37,337 bases of DNA, from positions 1 to 37,337 of the forward strand of contig JAHBMJ010000816.1 in the NCBI GenBank assembly GCA_018398765.1, written 5' to 3'. The translations under genes and the position numbers were made by a program. Position 1 is the stretch's first letter, and each line of letters starts with the position of its first letter. Of this stretch, positions 1-10,249 are shown piece by piece. Under the pieces are notes generated by a model. The model was not told the DNA's origin. It searched no databases and worked only from the letters and a program-made list of their open reading frames with translations. The DNA is from Chromera velia (lineage: Eukaryota; Sar; Chromeraceae).

Positions 1-71
1 CACGGGGCATGACATACAATGTTGGTTTATTAACCTAGCGTATTGACCTATTCATACACAACGACACAAAA

Positions 72-289
72 TCATGTTAATTTGGTTAGATACTCTTCTA
101 CCGCCCTCATACCCATCAGAGGCTGGAATAACGACATAAGAGCAATCATCTCTCGGACTTTCTTTTCACTCTCCCCCACTCCCCTTCCAGCTAAAAATGC
201 CACCCATTGCGCAATTTCCACCCGTTTTTCAATAGGCGCACACTCCTTTATTCTACTGATGATTTTATCAAGCTTCCATCTCTCCCTCT
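72..289 (-). CDS. Possible last exon of an unidentified minus-strand gene
   Basis: The minus strand is open here and ends in TGA at 72-74. A splice acceptor (ATACAG) lies immediately upstream at 290-295, the same acceptor form as in the WD40 gene. After a two-base completion of the preceding codon, the exon encodes about 71 residues, rich in Glu, Lys and Arg and likely helical (it begins RERWKLDKII and ends EEYLTKLT). I do not recognise the family. No upstream exons were found; they may lie in 300-560 or may have been lost when the retrotransposon at 567-4860 inserted. It could also be a chance open frame. Confidence 0.3.
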
Positions 290-566
290 CTGTATCCGTT
301 ACATTATGAAGGTTTGAGTGACAATATACAATGCAGTGTGTTAGTATGGAATGAGCTGTGCGCATTGCAAGTCTGGCATGATGCATGCATGCACGACATG
401 CATCAGTCGATGCATCTGTCCGTCTATCAGTCATGATTGCATGCGCCATGTAGGTCAGGCAGTCTGGAAGCAACAGAGCATTGTCTAGGAGAGAAGTACG
501 AACCTTGTATAACAAAACTTACTTCTTATGAGCCCTGTACATAACGCTTTACTGTGCTACCTGATG

Positions 567-578
567 TGGTAGCAGAGC
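567..578 (+). other. Primer binding site, initiator Met-tRNA type
   Basis: The sequence TGGTAGCAGAGC differs at one base from TGGTATCAGAGC, the complement of the initiator Met-tRNA 3' end used by many copia elements. It sits upstream of the pol remnants on the same strand, as expected just inside a 5' LTR. Confidence 0.55.
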
Positions 579-1140
579 GGTCGATCCACTCAGAGAGGGT
601 AGATTCGTTTGATCGTCTTTGGCTACTCGAGTGAATGTGTTGTTGCGAAGTTCTCAGTTGGCGATTCCCTGAAGAGCGACGCACACAGCCGCTTTAAGAA
701 TTGATTCAGAAGTAGATCACTTGTACAGGGACTCATTCTTTCTTTCTGTTTAGTCCCTTGGTTCGAAGAATGTTGATAGGAGGCATGTCTATGACCGACC
801 ACTTCGGTCTCTTCGTGTTGTTGGTAAAAACGTTTGCAGAAAAATTTAGAAACTTGTCGTTCAAGGAGGTGTGCCTGAACAGTGAGACCTACATGATTGA
901 GAGTTGACAGCTGGACCAGGTGGAGAAACTCGCCAAGTTAGCAGGGGGAAATCATCTGTCTAAGCCTACCGACGGATAAGGAGAGAGAGATGAAGTAACA
1001 GAGGATTCTGAGCAACGTTTGGTGTAACGAAAAACTTTTAAGGATGCTCCCGTCTCTTTTTATATCCAAATCTGTGAGAGAGCAATTATTGTACGTAAAT
1101 ACAGAACAAGGGGAGAGCGCGCCCCTCAAACCGTTTTCCA
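579..1140 (+). other. Gag-region remnant or untranslated leader of the copia relic
   Basis: This stretch lies between the primer binding site and the pre-integrase segment, where gag and protease would be. A short frame starts at 791 (MTDHFGLFVLLVKTF...) and stops after about 38 codons. No zinc knuckle (CX2CX4HX4C) or DTG protease motif was seen. Either gag has been deleted or it has decayed beyond recognition. Confidence 0.3.
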
Positions 1141-1149
1141 ATCATACCT

Positions 1150-2169
1150 CTTTACTGCCAATAAGGTGCCTGACCTCCAAAGGATGGTAAAAGAAGGAGG
1201 GAAGACGGTTTTTCGGTTGAATAGGGACTCCTACATCCGGGTGCAAGATGCAAGGGGGTGGCTGACCGACCTCGTTGTGACACACCTAAATGGAGACTAC
1301 CTAGATGGGAGTATGCTCCCATATATGCTAGCATATACGACATACTCTCTCCCACCTCCAGAGGAGAGAGAGTGGAACAGATTTACGGATGTCGCCATGG
1401 CTGTCCGCATATGGGAATATGAGGAGCTAGCAGTGTATCATACGTGCTTCGGAGATATAGGTAGAGTCAAACTCGAGCCTACCCTCCAAGCACAAGGAAT
1501 CGAAGTAGCAGAAGACTCATGGGAACGCCTGTAGAAGGATTGTAAGGTTTGTGAACGGAAGAATGCGGTGGTTCCAAAGCTTCCCCCTGTGCCCACATGC
1601 AAAGAATTCCTTAAACCTTTCGAGCAAGTTCAACTCAACCACTGGTTTCCAAACTAAGAACAGGCATCATGCAGTAAACAAACATAAGACGGCACTGAAG
1701 TTTACTGATATGAAGTTGGGCTTTGAGTTCGATGTCCCACAGAGATCCCGAAATTAACGAAGTAGCCAACGGCATCAGGCAGTACACTGACTACCTGGAC
1801 ACTGTCGGAGGTGTGAAAACAACAGGACCAAACGCAGTTCCGATGAAGTTTACGTATGATCCCACCCCCGAATTTAGGGGAGGCGCAGCAGGTGAGATCG
1901 GTAAGCGTAGGAGGAGTCGTTTCATTGACCAACCAGCAGGAATCAAGGGACCACTTAAAATGGTTGAAGGACGTATACGCCACATATGCATATACCTAGC
2001 TGCCACTATTGAACAACTCGAACAGATGTGGGGGCCCATTCCCAAGTCGATGTGGGGGCACATTGCCAGGAGGGCTTCCACTAGGGCTTCCATCACCAGA
2101 AACAAAACATACTTGGTACCTATCAAAGAGACTTTATGGAAGGTAGTAACAGGAGCAGACCCTGACTAG
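1150..2169 (+). pseudogene. Copia pol remnant: pre-integrase zinc finger and integrase core
   Basis: The plus frame at 1166-1534 resembles the copia GAG-pre-integrase segment: a VPDLQRMVKEGGKTVF-like start (family form 'NLLSVSQL..G..V.F'), then a histidine part (YHTCFGDIGRV) and, after an in-frame stop near 1532, CKVCERKNAVVPK, which together match the HHCC finger. The frame at 1723-2169 continues with FTYDPTPEFRGG, matching the core motif around the second catalytic Asp ('DNGPEF'), and a segment resembling 'NG..ER..R.L...AR....GLP..FW'. Stops and at least one frame change separate these pieces. Confidence 0.6.
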
Positions 2170-3230
2170 TACATATTTATATGTGGTGATCCCAGAATCC
2201 TGAGGACAGATGCATGGAGGAGCTATTGAGCTCAGGCTCCCGGTGTCGGTTGTCATGTAGTTGTATGAACTTAACAGCCACACAGCCAGGGTAGTAAAGA
2301 AAGATGAAAAGCAGGGGGTGTAGGATATCCTAGATACGCACCCGCATTACGTCAAGCCACTAAAAAAAGACTACTGAAGAAAGACTTTAGGGATATCTGG
2401 GGTTCCTCAGCAACCCCACTCTTCAAGAAGAAGTCAGATGCCGATAACAGAGATGGGGAGGTAAATGATGACAAAGCTTCCTCCTACCCACCCGAGACAT
2501 AGACAGCTTCCAATAAAAACCAGACCTCGAGGAGATAAACAGTTACCTTTGAAGAGCATGTGACAGGGTCCAAAGAAAAGACACACCTACACGGTGTCCT
2601 GGTAGTAGGCAAGGACGGAGAGAAGAAGCCGATGCTTGTTGCAGGCAAACCCCACCAGAGGTCCATTCCCGTTTCTGGGATGGAGCGACTCATAGACGGC
2701 ATGTAGAGGTTCACAGGTCTCGATGTAGGTACCATGAGGAAGGCAGACATCCTCCGGTATTTCATGATCACCAACAATAAGATCCTCACAGCGATCGAAA
2801 CCGAGATCACGCCAGTGGTAAGGGGGTGGAAAGATTGACTTCCACCACTGGCTGAAAAGAAAGAGAATAAGAATGAGTCAAAAAAGGAAGAAAGGGAAGA
2901 GAAACAGTCAGAGTCTAAGTTCTCTGTTGACGACTCCCTCTTTAGATTAGGAGCGCTTAACAGAAACCCAGCACTGCTACTTGACACAGGTAAAGACGCC
3001 CCATCCGAGCACTGCTTCTACCTAGGGGGTATAATAGAGATGACCGTCCCAGACGGCTTCAAGTAGGGGTCAACGTAGATCCCCATAACAATCGATGAAG
3101 TCAAGCGAGGAGATTTTGATATAGCCATACATGACGAATTCCTCCGCAATATCGTAGCACAAGGGTGCTTTGAAGAAGAGATAGAGAGAGATGAGGTCTT
3201 GACTGTTATAAACATGACGTGGCGTCTCAC
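2170..3230 (+). pseudogene. Copia pol linker between integrase and RT, heavily decayed
   Basis: Plus-strand frames here are broken by several stops, but read discontinuously they give polar Lys/Glu-rich peptide typical of the variable integrase-RT linker. Near 2580-2830 there is a 'THLHGVLVVGKDGEKKPMLV'-like stretch. Around 2941-3230 the frame passes through LFRLGALNRNP and ends with VINMTWRL, which resembles the 'W.fk.K' entry into the RT domain. Minus-strand open frames here (2484-2987, 3018-3230) are Ser-rich shadows. Confidence 0.4.
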
Positions 3231-4088
3231 TTAGAAAAAGAAGAGTGAAACGAAACCAGAGTGCGAGGGGAAGGAGAAACCTAAAGGGACGGAGAAATCG
3301 AAAACACCCAAACAGAAGGAAAAGGTGGAGAAGAAGGAGAGGAAGACTAAAGTAAGATTCTTTGCTAAGGGATACGCAGATGGACGTCGGGTAGACACAT
3401 TTGTCAGCACCCCTTCGATTTGGTTAATCCTTCTTACCCTTCTTTTCTCCCTCTCTATGGGCCTTTTCTGGTACACAGGGGACGTTTTAGGGGCATTCCT
3501 CTCGGCTGATGATAGAAACAAAGAGAAAGCCGAGGTGGTGATCCTTGTCTGGCTCCCAAACATCCTAGAACAGAACCCTTACGATGACATGACCGATAAA
3601 GTATACAGGCACATCAGAGACAAAGCAAGAGAGATCAAGCCAGGTCAGGTCCGGTTGGTAGAAAAGGGTCTGTATGGGATGCCTTGCTCAGGCAACCTCT
3701 TTGACAAGCACCTAGGGGACGTACAAGAGGAAGGAGGATACAAAAGAGTCGAGGCAGGAGTCGCGATCAAGAAACTGAATCTAGAAGAGAAGGACAAACT
3801 GGTAGACGGCGTTCAGGTAAGCTGAATTGATAATATCCTGGGAGCGTGGCACCGGCGTGCAGGAAGCATGTTATGGAGAGGGAGATCAGCAACATATGCA
3901 GACACCTGAACTGGGGCCATCTTAGTGCCGGGCCCCTCAATAAAACGGAACATATCAAGTACGCAGGACTTGATATAGAGTTCCATCCCTATCGGATTCA
4001 TATTAACGTCTCCCAGAAAATATATACTGAAGGGATCAACACTGATACTCTGTGGGGTGCATTGGGGGAAAGAGCAAAATATTGGTAG
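3231..4088 (+). pseudogene. Copia reverse transcriptase remnant
   Basis: The frame 3325-3825 aligns by eye to the copia RT (RVT_2): FFAKGYADG corresponds to 'LVAKGYTQ', GDVLGAFLSAD (Asp at 3481) to 'DVKTAFLNG', and VEKGLYGMPCSG to 'L.KSLYGLKQAP'. The frame stops with TGA at 3823, directly before IDNIL (3826-3840), which sits where 'YVDDIL' is expected; the second catalytic Asp is therefore Asn. After a frame change, 3846-4088 contains NKTEHIKYAGLDIEFH, matching the conserved 'K.LGI.......I..SQ..Y' end of the domain. Confidence 0.65.
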
Positions 4089-4329
4089 GTGAGGCCCGAA
4101 GATGTGATCTCTACAAAAGAAGACTGGGAGGTGGAGCCTGGTCTTATCCCCATGATGAGATCAATCAATGGAGTGACTCAGTGGATGGTCAGAACACGCT
4201 CAGCATGCAGGGTGTGGACGGATGCATGAACTGAGCAGGTTGACATTGAAGCCATATAGGAGGGTGGTGCGGGCTGCAATAAAGGTAATTGACATGCTTA
4301 AGGAGACAGCCCCTACAGACACCATCCTT

Positions 4330-4830
4330 TTCATTCTGATTGACATCAGTAGGGGCTGTACTAACCGACTATGCATACAGCCAAGAAACCTATGACGATA
4401 GGCTCGGCATCTGCGTTTTCCTTGTCACAGAAGACTGGAGTCCACAGAAAGCCCTCACAAGCGGCAGACCCTGGGTAAATTGCATAATATGTCACAGCAA
4501 AATCTTAGATACATACAAAAGTATGGATCAAATATGGCAGCTGAATTAACTAGGGTAGAAAGTACAGTAAAAAGAATCCCGAGAGTGAGAGCATTATTCA
4601 AAGAGTTATGGGGAGTGCAACCCAAGATGCGTTTCTTTACTGATTGCAATCCGATGTACAATCAATACAAGAAGGGAGAGGCATCAGATGGTACTTCCCA
4701 AGGGATGTTAGATTTTGTAATTCAGGAGTTAACAAAGATGGAGGCCGATGTTGCTTGGTGCTCGAGAAATGGCCAACTCACAAACGCACTCACAAAACCG
4801 ACATGGCCAGGAAAGGAATTTACATGAAAG
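4330..4830 (+). pseudogene. Copia RNase H remnant and end of pol
   Basis: The frame 4480-4827 matches the copia RNase H end: a 'TRVESTVKRI...LFKELWG' stretch stands where the family has 'ST.AEY.A......W...L..EL', TDCNPMYNQ corresponds to 'DN.SAI', and NALTKPTW corresponds to the closing 'D.LTKPL'. The earlier part (4340-4500) reads TDYAYSQETYDDR, resembling 'DADWAG...RRS'. A frame change separates the two parts. The DYAYSQ segment has lost parts of the usual catalytic pattern. Confidence 0.55.
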
Positions 4831-4847
4831 ATTGATCGATACAAGCT

Positions 4848-4856
4848 GTGGGGGGG
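4848..4856 (+). other. Polypurine tract candidate of the copia relic
   Basis: A G-rich run (GTGGGGGGG) follows the RNase H end by about 20 bp. A TG that could begin the 3' LTR is at 4865-4866. The position fits a copia element, but the LTR itself is not confirmed. Confidence 0.4.
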
Positions 4857-4860
4857 TAAG

Positions 4861-5790
4861 AAAATGTATATGCCCATTTATGCACAGCTGGGCATCGAAC
4901 GGCCAGGAGGTAGGGCACGTTGATGAGCAGGGCCGCACGCCGCAAGCAAAGCAAGCGAACAACACATGGAGTCGCACAACACTGTATGGAGGTCGGATTA
5001 ATTAATTGAGGGAATTAATTAATATGTACAATTAGAAATACGTATGTAGTAATAAAATAAATCAGACCAGTGAAATTGGAGTCAGATTGATACGATTGAA
5101 TACGGAGATTCAGAAGTACCCAGAACCAACAAACTTATGATATGTTAAGACAAGATAAGATCTCTTCATAGCTAGGCAGTGAGCCTGGGGGCCGCTAGCC
5201 AAGCAGAAATTTTCTTTTTTCCCCCGATTTTTCCTTTTTGCCAAAGATGAAGAAGAAAGGTTCATATTTTTTTTTAGTGTCTTCATTTTTTCACACACAA
5301 GGTGACATATGAATTTTCAAGTACGTAAAAAATCAATGAGTCAAAATTTAAATTATATGTAGTCGATCTAAATTTGATTTTAAAATGTTTTTCCATAAAA
5401 AAATTATTAATAAAATAATATATATGTCTAAGATTGTGTTACAATTTGTGTACTCCAGTTTGAATTTCATATTCCAAAAAGATACGTATCTTATATAGTT
5501 TACCCTAGACTTTACTAAATCTAGTACTGATAAAATTTCTATTAGAATCCTTAATAATCTATAGTTTTTTTCTCTTACTTCATTTACTGTGCCATATTTT
5601 GCTAAATAAATCAAAAGCAGAATAATAACGCTTACCTCTCTTTCATTTACTGTGAAACTTACTTCGGTTGTTGGATTGCTTCTCAGATGGTAGACTTGGA
5701 TGCAGATCGGCCGATATTCTCAATGTCACAGTTCGTATTATTGTATTGGGACATGAAAGTGCACTAGCCGGCTTGTGATTCTTCACAGAG
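4861..5790. other. AT-rich non-coding spacer, possible 3' LTR remnant at left
   Basis: No gene is supported here. From about 4990 to 5640 the composition shifts sharply to A+T (TTAATTAATT, poly-T runs, ATATATA). The minus-strand frame at 5348-5614 is Ile/Asn/Lys-rich as expected from composition alone. The left part may hold the 3' LTR of the copia relic. The right end (5640-5790) is the 3' flank of the minus-strand WD40 gene. Confidence 0.5.
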
Positions 5791-7603
5791 CTAGACGCCG
5801 TCCATGTCCATCACCCGAATGATGCTGTCGGCACCTGCGACTGCTACCTGCAAAACATTGATCGATCAGCATGATGGAGTCACCGCGGTCGGGATCGCAA
5901 CAAACGACTCAATCATGCCCCGTAGTTTAATGATCCATTGGATCACGGTTGCTCAACTCGGACCCATGCATCAGGTCTCAATGACGAAGAAGAGCCAACA
6001 AACATACAACAATAACAGCACATTCACCCAAGAAGAACTTGGCAGCCCCGAGAGACCCGGCCGTTGTGAAATTTTCGCGAAAAGGTCAAACAAGTAGACC
6101 AACGAAGGAAGTGCAGCCTCTGCATGTGGCAGAAGTTGCTTCAAGTGGTCAGTCGAACACTTTGTCAAGGAAGTCCAAGAGGGAAGCAGACAGCATCAGG
6201 CTGACAAAGACGTTTATTAATTATTACAACTCATGAATTGATAGACAGGTAGATAGACAGGCAGATAGACAGATAGATAGCTACTTAGAGAGACAGACAG
6301 AAAATTCAATCGATGGATAAACAAGTGGAAGGACGGACAGATGGACAGACAAACAAACGATCGGACAGACTGACGAACAACAATTTCGAGACAAGCTGAC
6401 CGAATTGCAATCAGGAGAGAAGTCGACCCCAAAGCACGCCCTTCCCATTCCTGTGATCAGCCCCAGCGCCTGCATGCAAGAAAGAGACAACATTTTTTTT
6501 GTTTTTCCCGATCGGAAAGCTTCAGAGGATCGATTGCTCCGATTCCTTTCAGCCCCTGGAGGCCGCAAAGAAGAGAGAGAATGAAGAGGCGCGAGATCCT
6601 TCTGAGGAGCGAAGTAAGATGTGTACGAGGAAAATTACTATGCCATCATGCATACATGCATGTGCAACGGGTGATTGGAAATATTTCCTTTTCTCATTCG
6701 ATCTAGCTCTATTAGTCGCTGCCCCTACCTGCATGGGCTTGCCTCTGATTCTCATCTCTCCCCGAACGACTGTCCGTCGACTCACGCCGCATTTGCTGAC
6801 TCGCTGATCGACTGACTGCTGCTGCTGACTGCTGACTGCTGACTGGCTGACCACATTTGAGCATCGTCGATCAAAGAGAGCGGCTTCGTTTCGCCCTGCG
6901 TGCCCCCCCCCTGCTGCTATCAAGTGGGACTGTCCATCCTGCGTGCGTGAGTCAAGGAGGGAGGCAGAGAAACAGACAGACAGACAGACAGACAGACAGA
7001 AAGATGGTGAATAACTGGAAGAGCAAGATGACAGCTGTCTGACGAGACCAACAACGAAACACGTAGCCAGAGGAAGGTGGAAGGAAGGGAAGAAAGAGAC
7101 AAAGAGGACAACAGAGGTGGAGAAAAGAGGGGAGAAAAGCAAAAAAGAATGACAGGCAAAGAAAAAGACAGCACATGTATAAGGCACATCAAAAGAGCAA
7201 CCAGCATAACTCCCCACCCACCTTCGAGAACTGGGCACAGAAGAGCGAGGGTGCCCTGTCCAGGCACAGTTCCCCCTCCCGTGTCCTCCAGGGCACAGAG
7301 CTCTCCAGCCTCATCGTACCCAGTTCCCAGATCTATTTGCAAGCAGACAGGCAGGCACGATTATGGGAGTGAATCAACACCACAAGGGATACGGGGGCAT
7401 GCAGACTATCCTTTCGTGTCCTTTCTGGGCCGGTTCGGGCAGGCATGGAGAGGTATACCATCAGCCATGCACAGAAGAGACACACAAAGGCAGAAGAGCG
7501 AGACAAGTCAGTCAGATCAGAGAAGGGCCCAGACGACACTGAGGAATCCTGCCGCCTATTAGAGCTCGAACACACACACACACACAGACAAACACGCACA
7601 CGC

Positions 7604-7675
<72 letters not shown>

Positions 7676-9946
7676 TGACCGACAGCAGATAGGCAAAGAG
7701 AGCAGCCTCAACACAAACAGATGGAGAAAGAACTCAAGATACGACTTCAAGTACACAGAAGAGGAGCCACCAAACACTCAACAGTACCTCTCATCTCATA
7801 TCTATTGAGGAGATTCACATGCAGACCTGAAGAGGGTTGCGCGACCTGTGTGCCCCAGTGAGGAGGTACTTGCCTGCAGTCGTCAAAAAAGCAGAGCCAT
7901 CAAATCACATTCAAAGGAAGATCTTTGTTGTTCCGTGTTTTCAGATCTGGGGACGTACATAAGCAAACGATGTCCGCCCCGGTCAAGAAAGGAGAACAAA
8001 CAGGTGTTGAAAAGCGAGGCCTCAATACTGTTGATATTTTTGCCACATGCAGAGACCTCATTGAGAAGATCTGCGCTTCAAATACAACGGAAAGCTGTTA
8101 AGATTGCATGAGGAATCATTGAACGCCAACAGACTCTGGAAACCGGCAAGCAAAGGCAGAAATTTGCAATGCAAAAAGGTAAGCACAGGAAGAAAGAAAT
8201 ACAAGCAAAGTCGGGCAGAATGCCCACCTTATCACGGACATTAATTGCCTACCTTCACACTACACAGACTGACCGTGAGACGAGAAGTCCAACTCCACTC
8301 ATTTCCAATACAGCTAGCATTCTTCTCACACATATTTGAATGCCTAGTATATGAATATGTGGCTGACCATCAGAAGAGATGTCGACGGCGTCTCCCCGCA
8401 CTTCCACGTGAGTCAAACTCTTCACCGCCCGTTTGAGTCTAAGATCCCACATCTGTATTCATTTATTCAGTCATGTATTGTGTTCATTCATTCATACATT
8501 CATTCATTCATTCATTCATGCATTCATATATTCATTCATTCATTCATTCAGACGCGAGAGGCGGCAGGAGATTGAATCGAAAAAATACGGGCAGCAGGAA
8601 GACTGTCTCCTTTACGCCCCAGTTGCAAGACTTGCTGAGTAGGGACGTTTGGTGCTGAATGAATACCCCGCAGGCTCGCCAAAAAGCAAAAGAGAGAAAA
8701 AACACGTACCGCGACTCAGAAAAAGACAAGGCACCCACGAGACAGAGGGCCGGCGATCAGCCACTTCTCCAGAAACAAAGCAAAGCATTGAAAGACAAAG
8801 CTAGGTCCGTTTGCAAGAATGAAATGGGACGTGCGGACGGAAAAAGCTGACAGACAGAAAGACAGGAATGCAAGCATGGAAGGAAGCCGACGCACCTGCA
8901 CTGTGTTGTCCCACCCTCCTGTAACTAGCAAATTACTGCAACAAGAGGGAAAAACAGCAAGCACAAAGCAAGGCATAAGAGAGCAAAAAGGTGAGGAGAA
9001 AAAACAACCGAAACTCGATGTAGTGACAGAGCAGACGGGCCGCTTTTTCAATTCAATCTTGGCTGCATACCCACACAAAACGAGAGAGAGACACAGAATT
9101 CCGTTCCTTCCAGCTGCATCAAAAAGTATTGAAAACGGGACTCCTCCCTCAGTCTTTTCACTTCATTTTCCTCCCCTCTCATTCCTTTTCCATTTCGCAA
9201 TTTATGTCTTTAGGTGAACCCCCCATTATGTCGAGCTATTTCGAGAAAGACCCTGGGCACTATCTGTTTTTTGGGTCATATCGATATTGAGAGAAAGAGG
9301 TTTGTTTCATCAGGGAAATGGGCACTGACGTATCCTCCGGATGAAATTTGAGGCAGAATACATGCATTTATTTTCATACAGCATTTATTTCTTGTTTTGT
9401 TTTCAGAATTCTGTATGGGGACTGACGTATCCTCCGGATGAAATTTAAGGCAGAATACATGCATTTATTTGCATACAGCATTTATTTCTTGTTTTGTTTT
9501 CAGAATTCTGTATGGGGACTGACGTATCCTCCGGATGAAATTTGAGGCAGAATACATGCATTTATTTTCATACAGCATTTATTTCTTGTTTTATTATCAG
9601 AATTCTGTATGGGGACTGACGTATCCTCCGGATGAAATTTGAGGCAGAAGATTCTGTTCGAGTGTCCGGAGCAAGTGGTTTCGTCTCTGCGGACAGAATT
9701 GAGACACACACACAAACAGCAGGAATCCGAAAAGAAGCATGAGGAGATTGAGAGCGGCAGGCAGGAGAGAGGCTATCCAAGAAGCTGGAGGCAAGATCGA
9801 AAAGACTCTCTCTCGGACAGGCTACATAGTTCTTCCTTTTCCCTCCTTTGCTCGAGCATACTCTCACAGAAATTAAGGCGGGCAGCTAGGGACGCGCGGG
9901 TTCACACACAGACTCACTCACAGAACAACATTGACACGTGCTCCCT

Positions 9947-10002
<56 letters not shown>

Positions 10003-10107
10003 TAGAAAAGGGGAAGACAGACAGACCGTATGGTTTCTTTCCCTCCTCTTCTTCAGGCAGGCAGACAGACTATATGTTTCTTCTTCTCCCTTCTTTTCTA
10101 AGCAGAC

Positions 10108-10141
<34 letters not shown>

Positions 10142-10209
10142 TATCGTCTTTTCTTTCCCTTTTTCTCCTTCTTCATTCTCTTCTATTTTTTTCTTTCTTC
10201 TTTTGGCGC

Positions 10210-10249
<40 letters not shown>

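Larger units (their letters stand above)
567..4860 (+). mobile_element. Decayed Ty1/copia LTR retrotransposon (internal region)
   Basis: From left to right the plus strand carries a primer-binding-site-like sequence (567-578), little recognisable gag, an integrase zinc-binding and core segment (about 1150-2170), a reverse transcriptase segment (about 3180-4050), an RNase H segment (about 4330-4830) and a G-rich polypurine tract (about 4848-4856). Integrase before RT is the Ty1/copia order. The frame is broken many times, so the copy is dead. The LTRs are not resolved: I found no convincing long direct repeat between 1-566 and 4865-5790, so one or both are lost, diverged or outside the window. 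Confidence 0.75.

Noticed and set aside
1-566. Direct match between this region and 4861-5790 as paired LTRs
   Set aside because: Only short shared words (AAACTTACTTC, ATAACGCTT) were seen, in inconsistent order; not enough to call LTRs.
2484-3563. Minus-strand Ser/Phe-rich frames in the copia region
   Set aside because: They are antisense shadows of the Lys/Glu-rich pol linker; the plus strand carries recognisable pol motifs on both sides.
6813-6860. A small intron inside WD40 exon 11 removing the Gln/Ser stretch
   Set aside because: The only phase-consistent pair would make an intron of about 40-50 bp, much shorter than all the others in the window (at least about 95 bp), and the unspliced frame is open.
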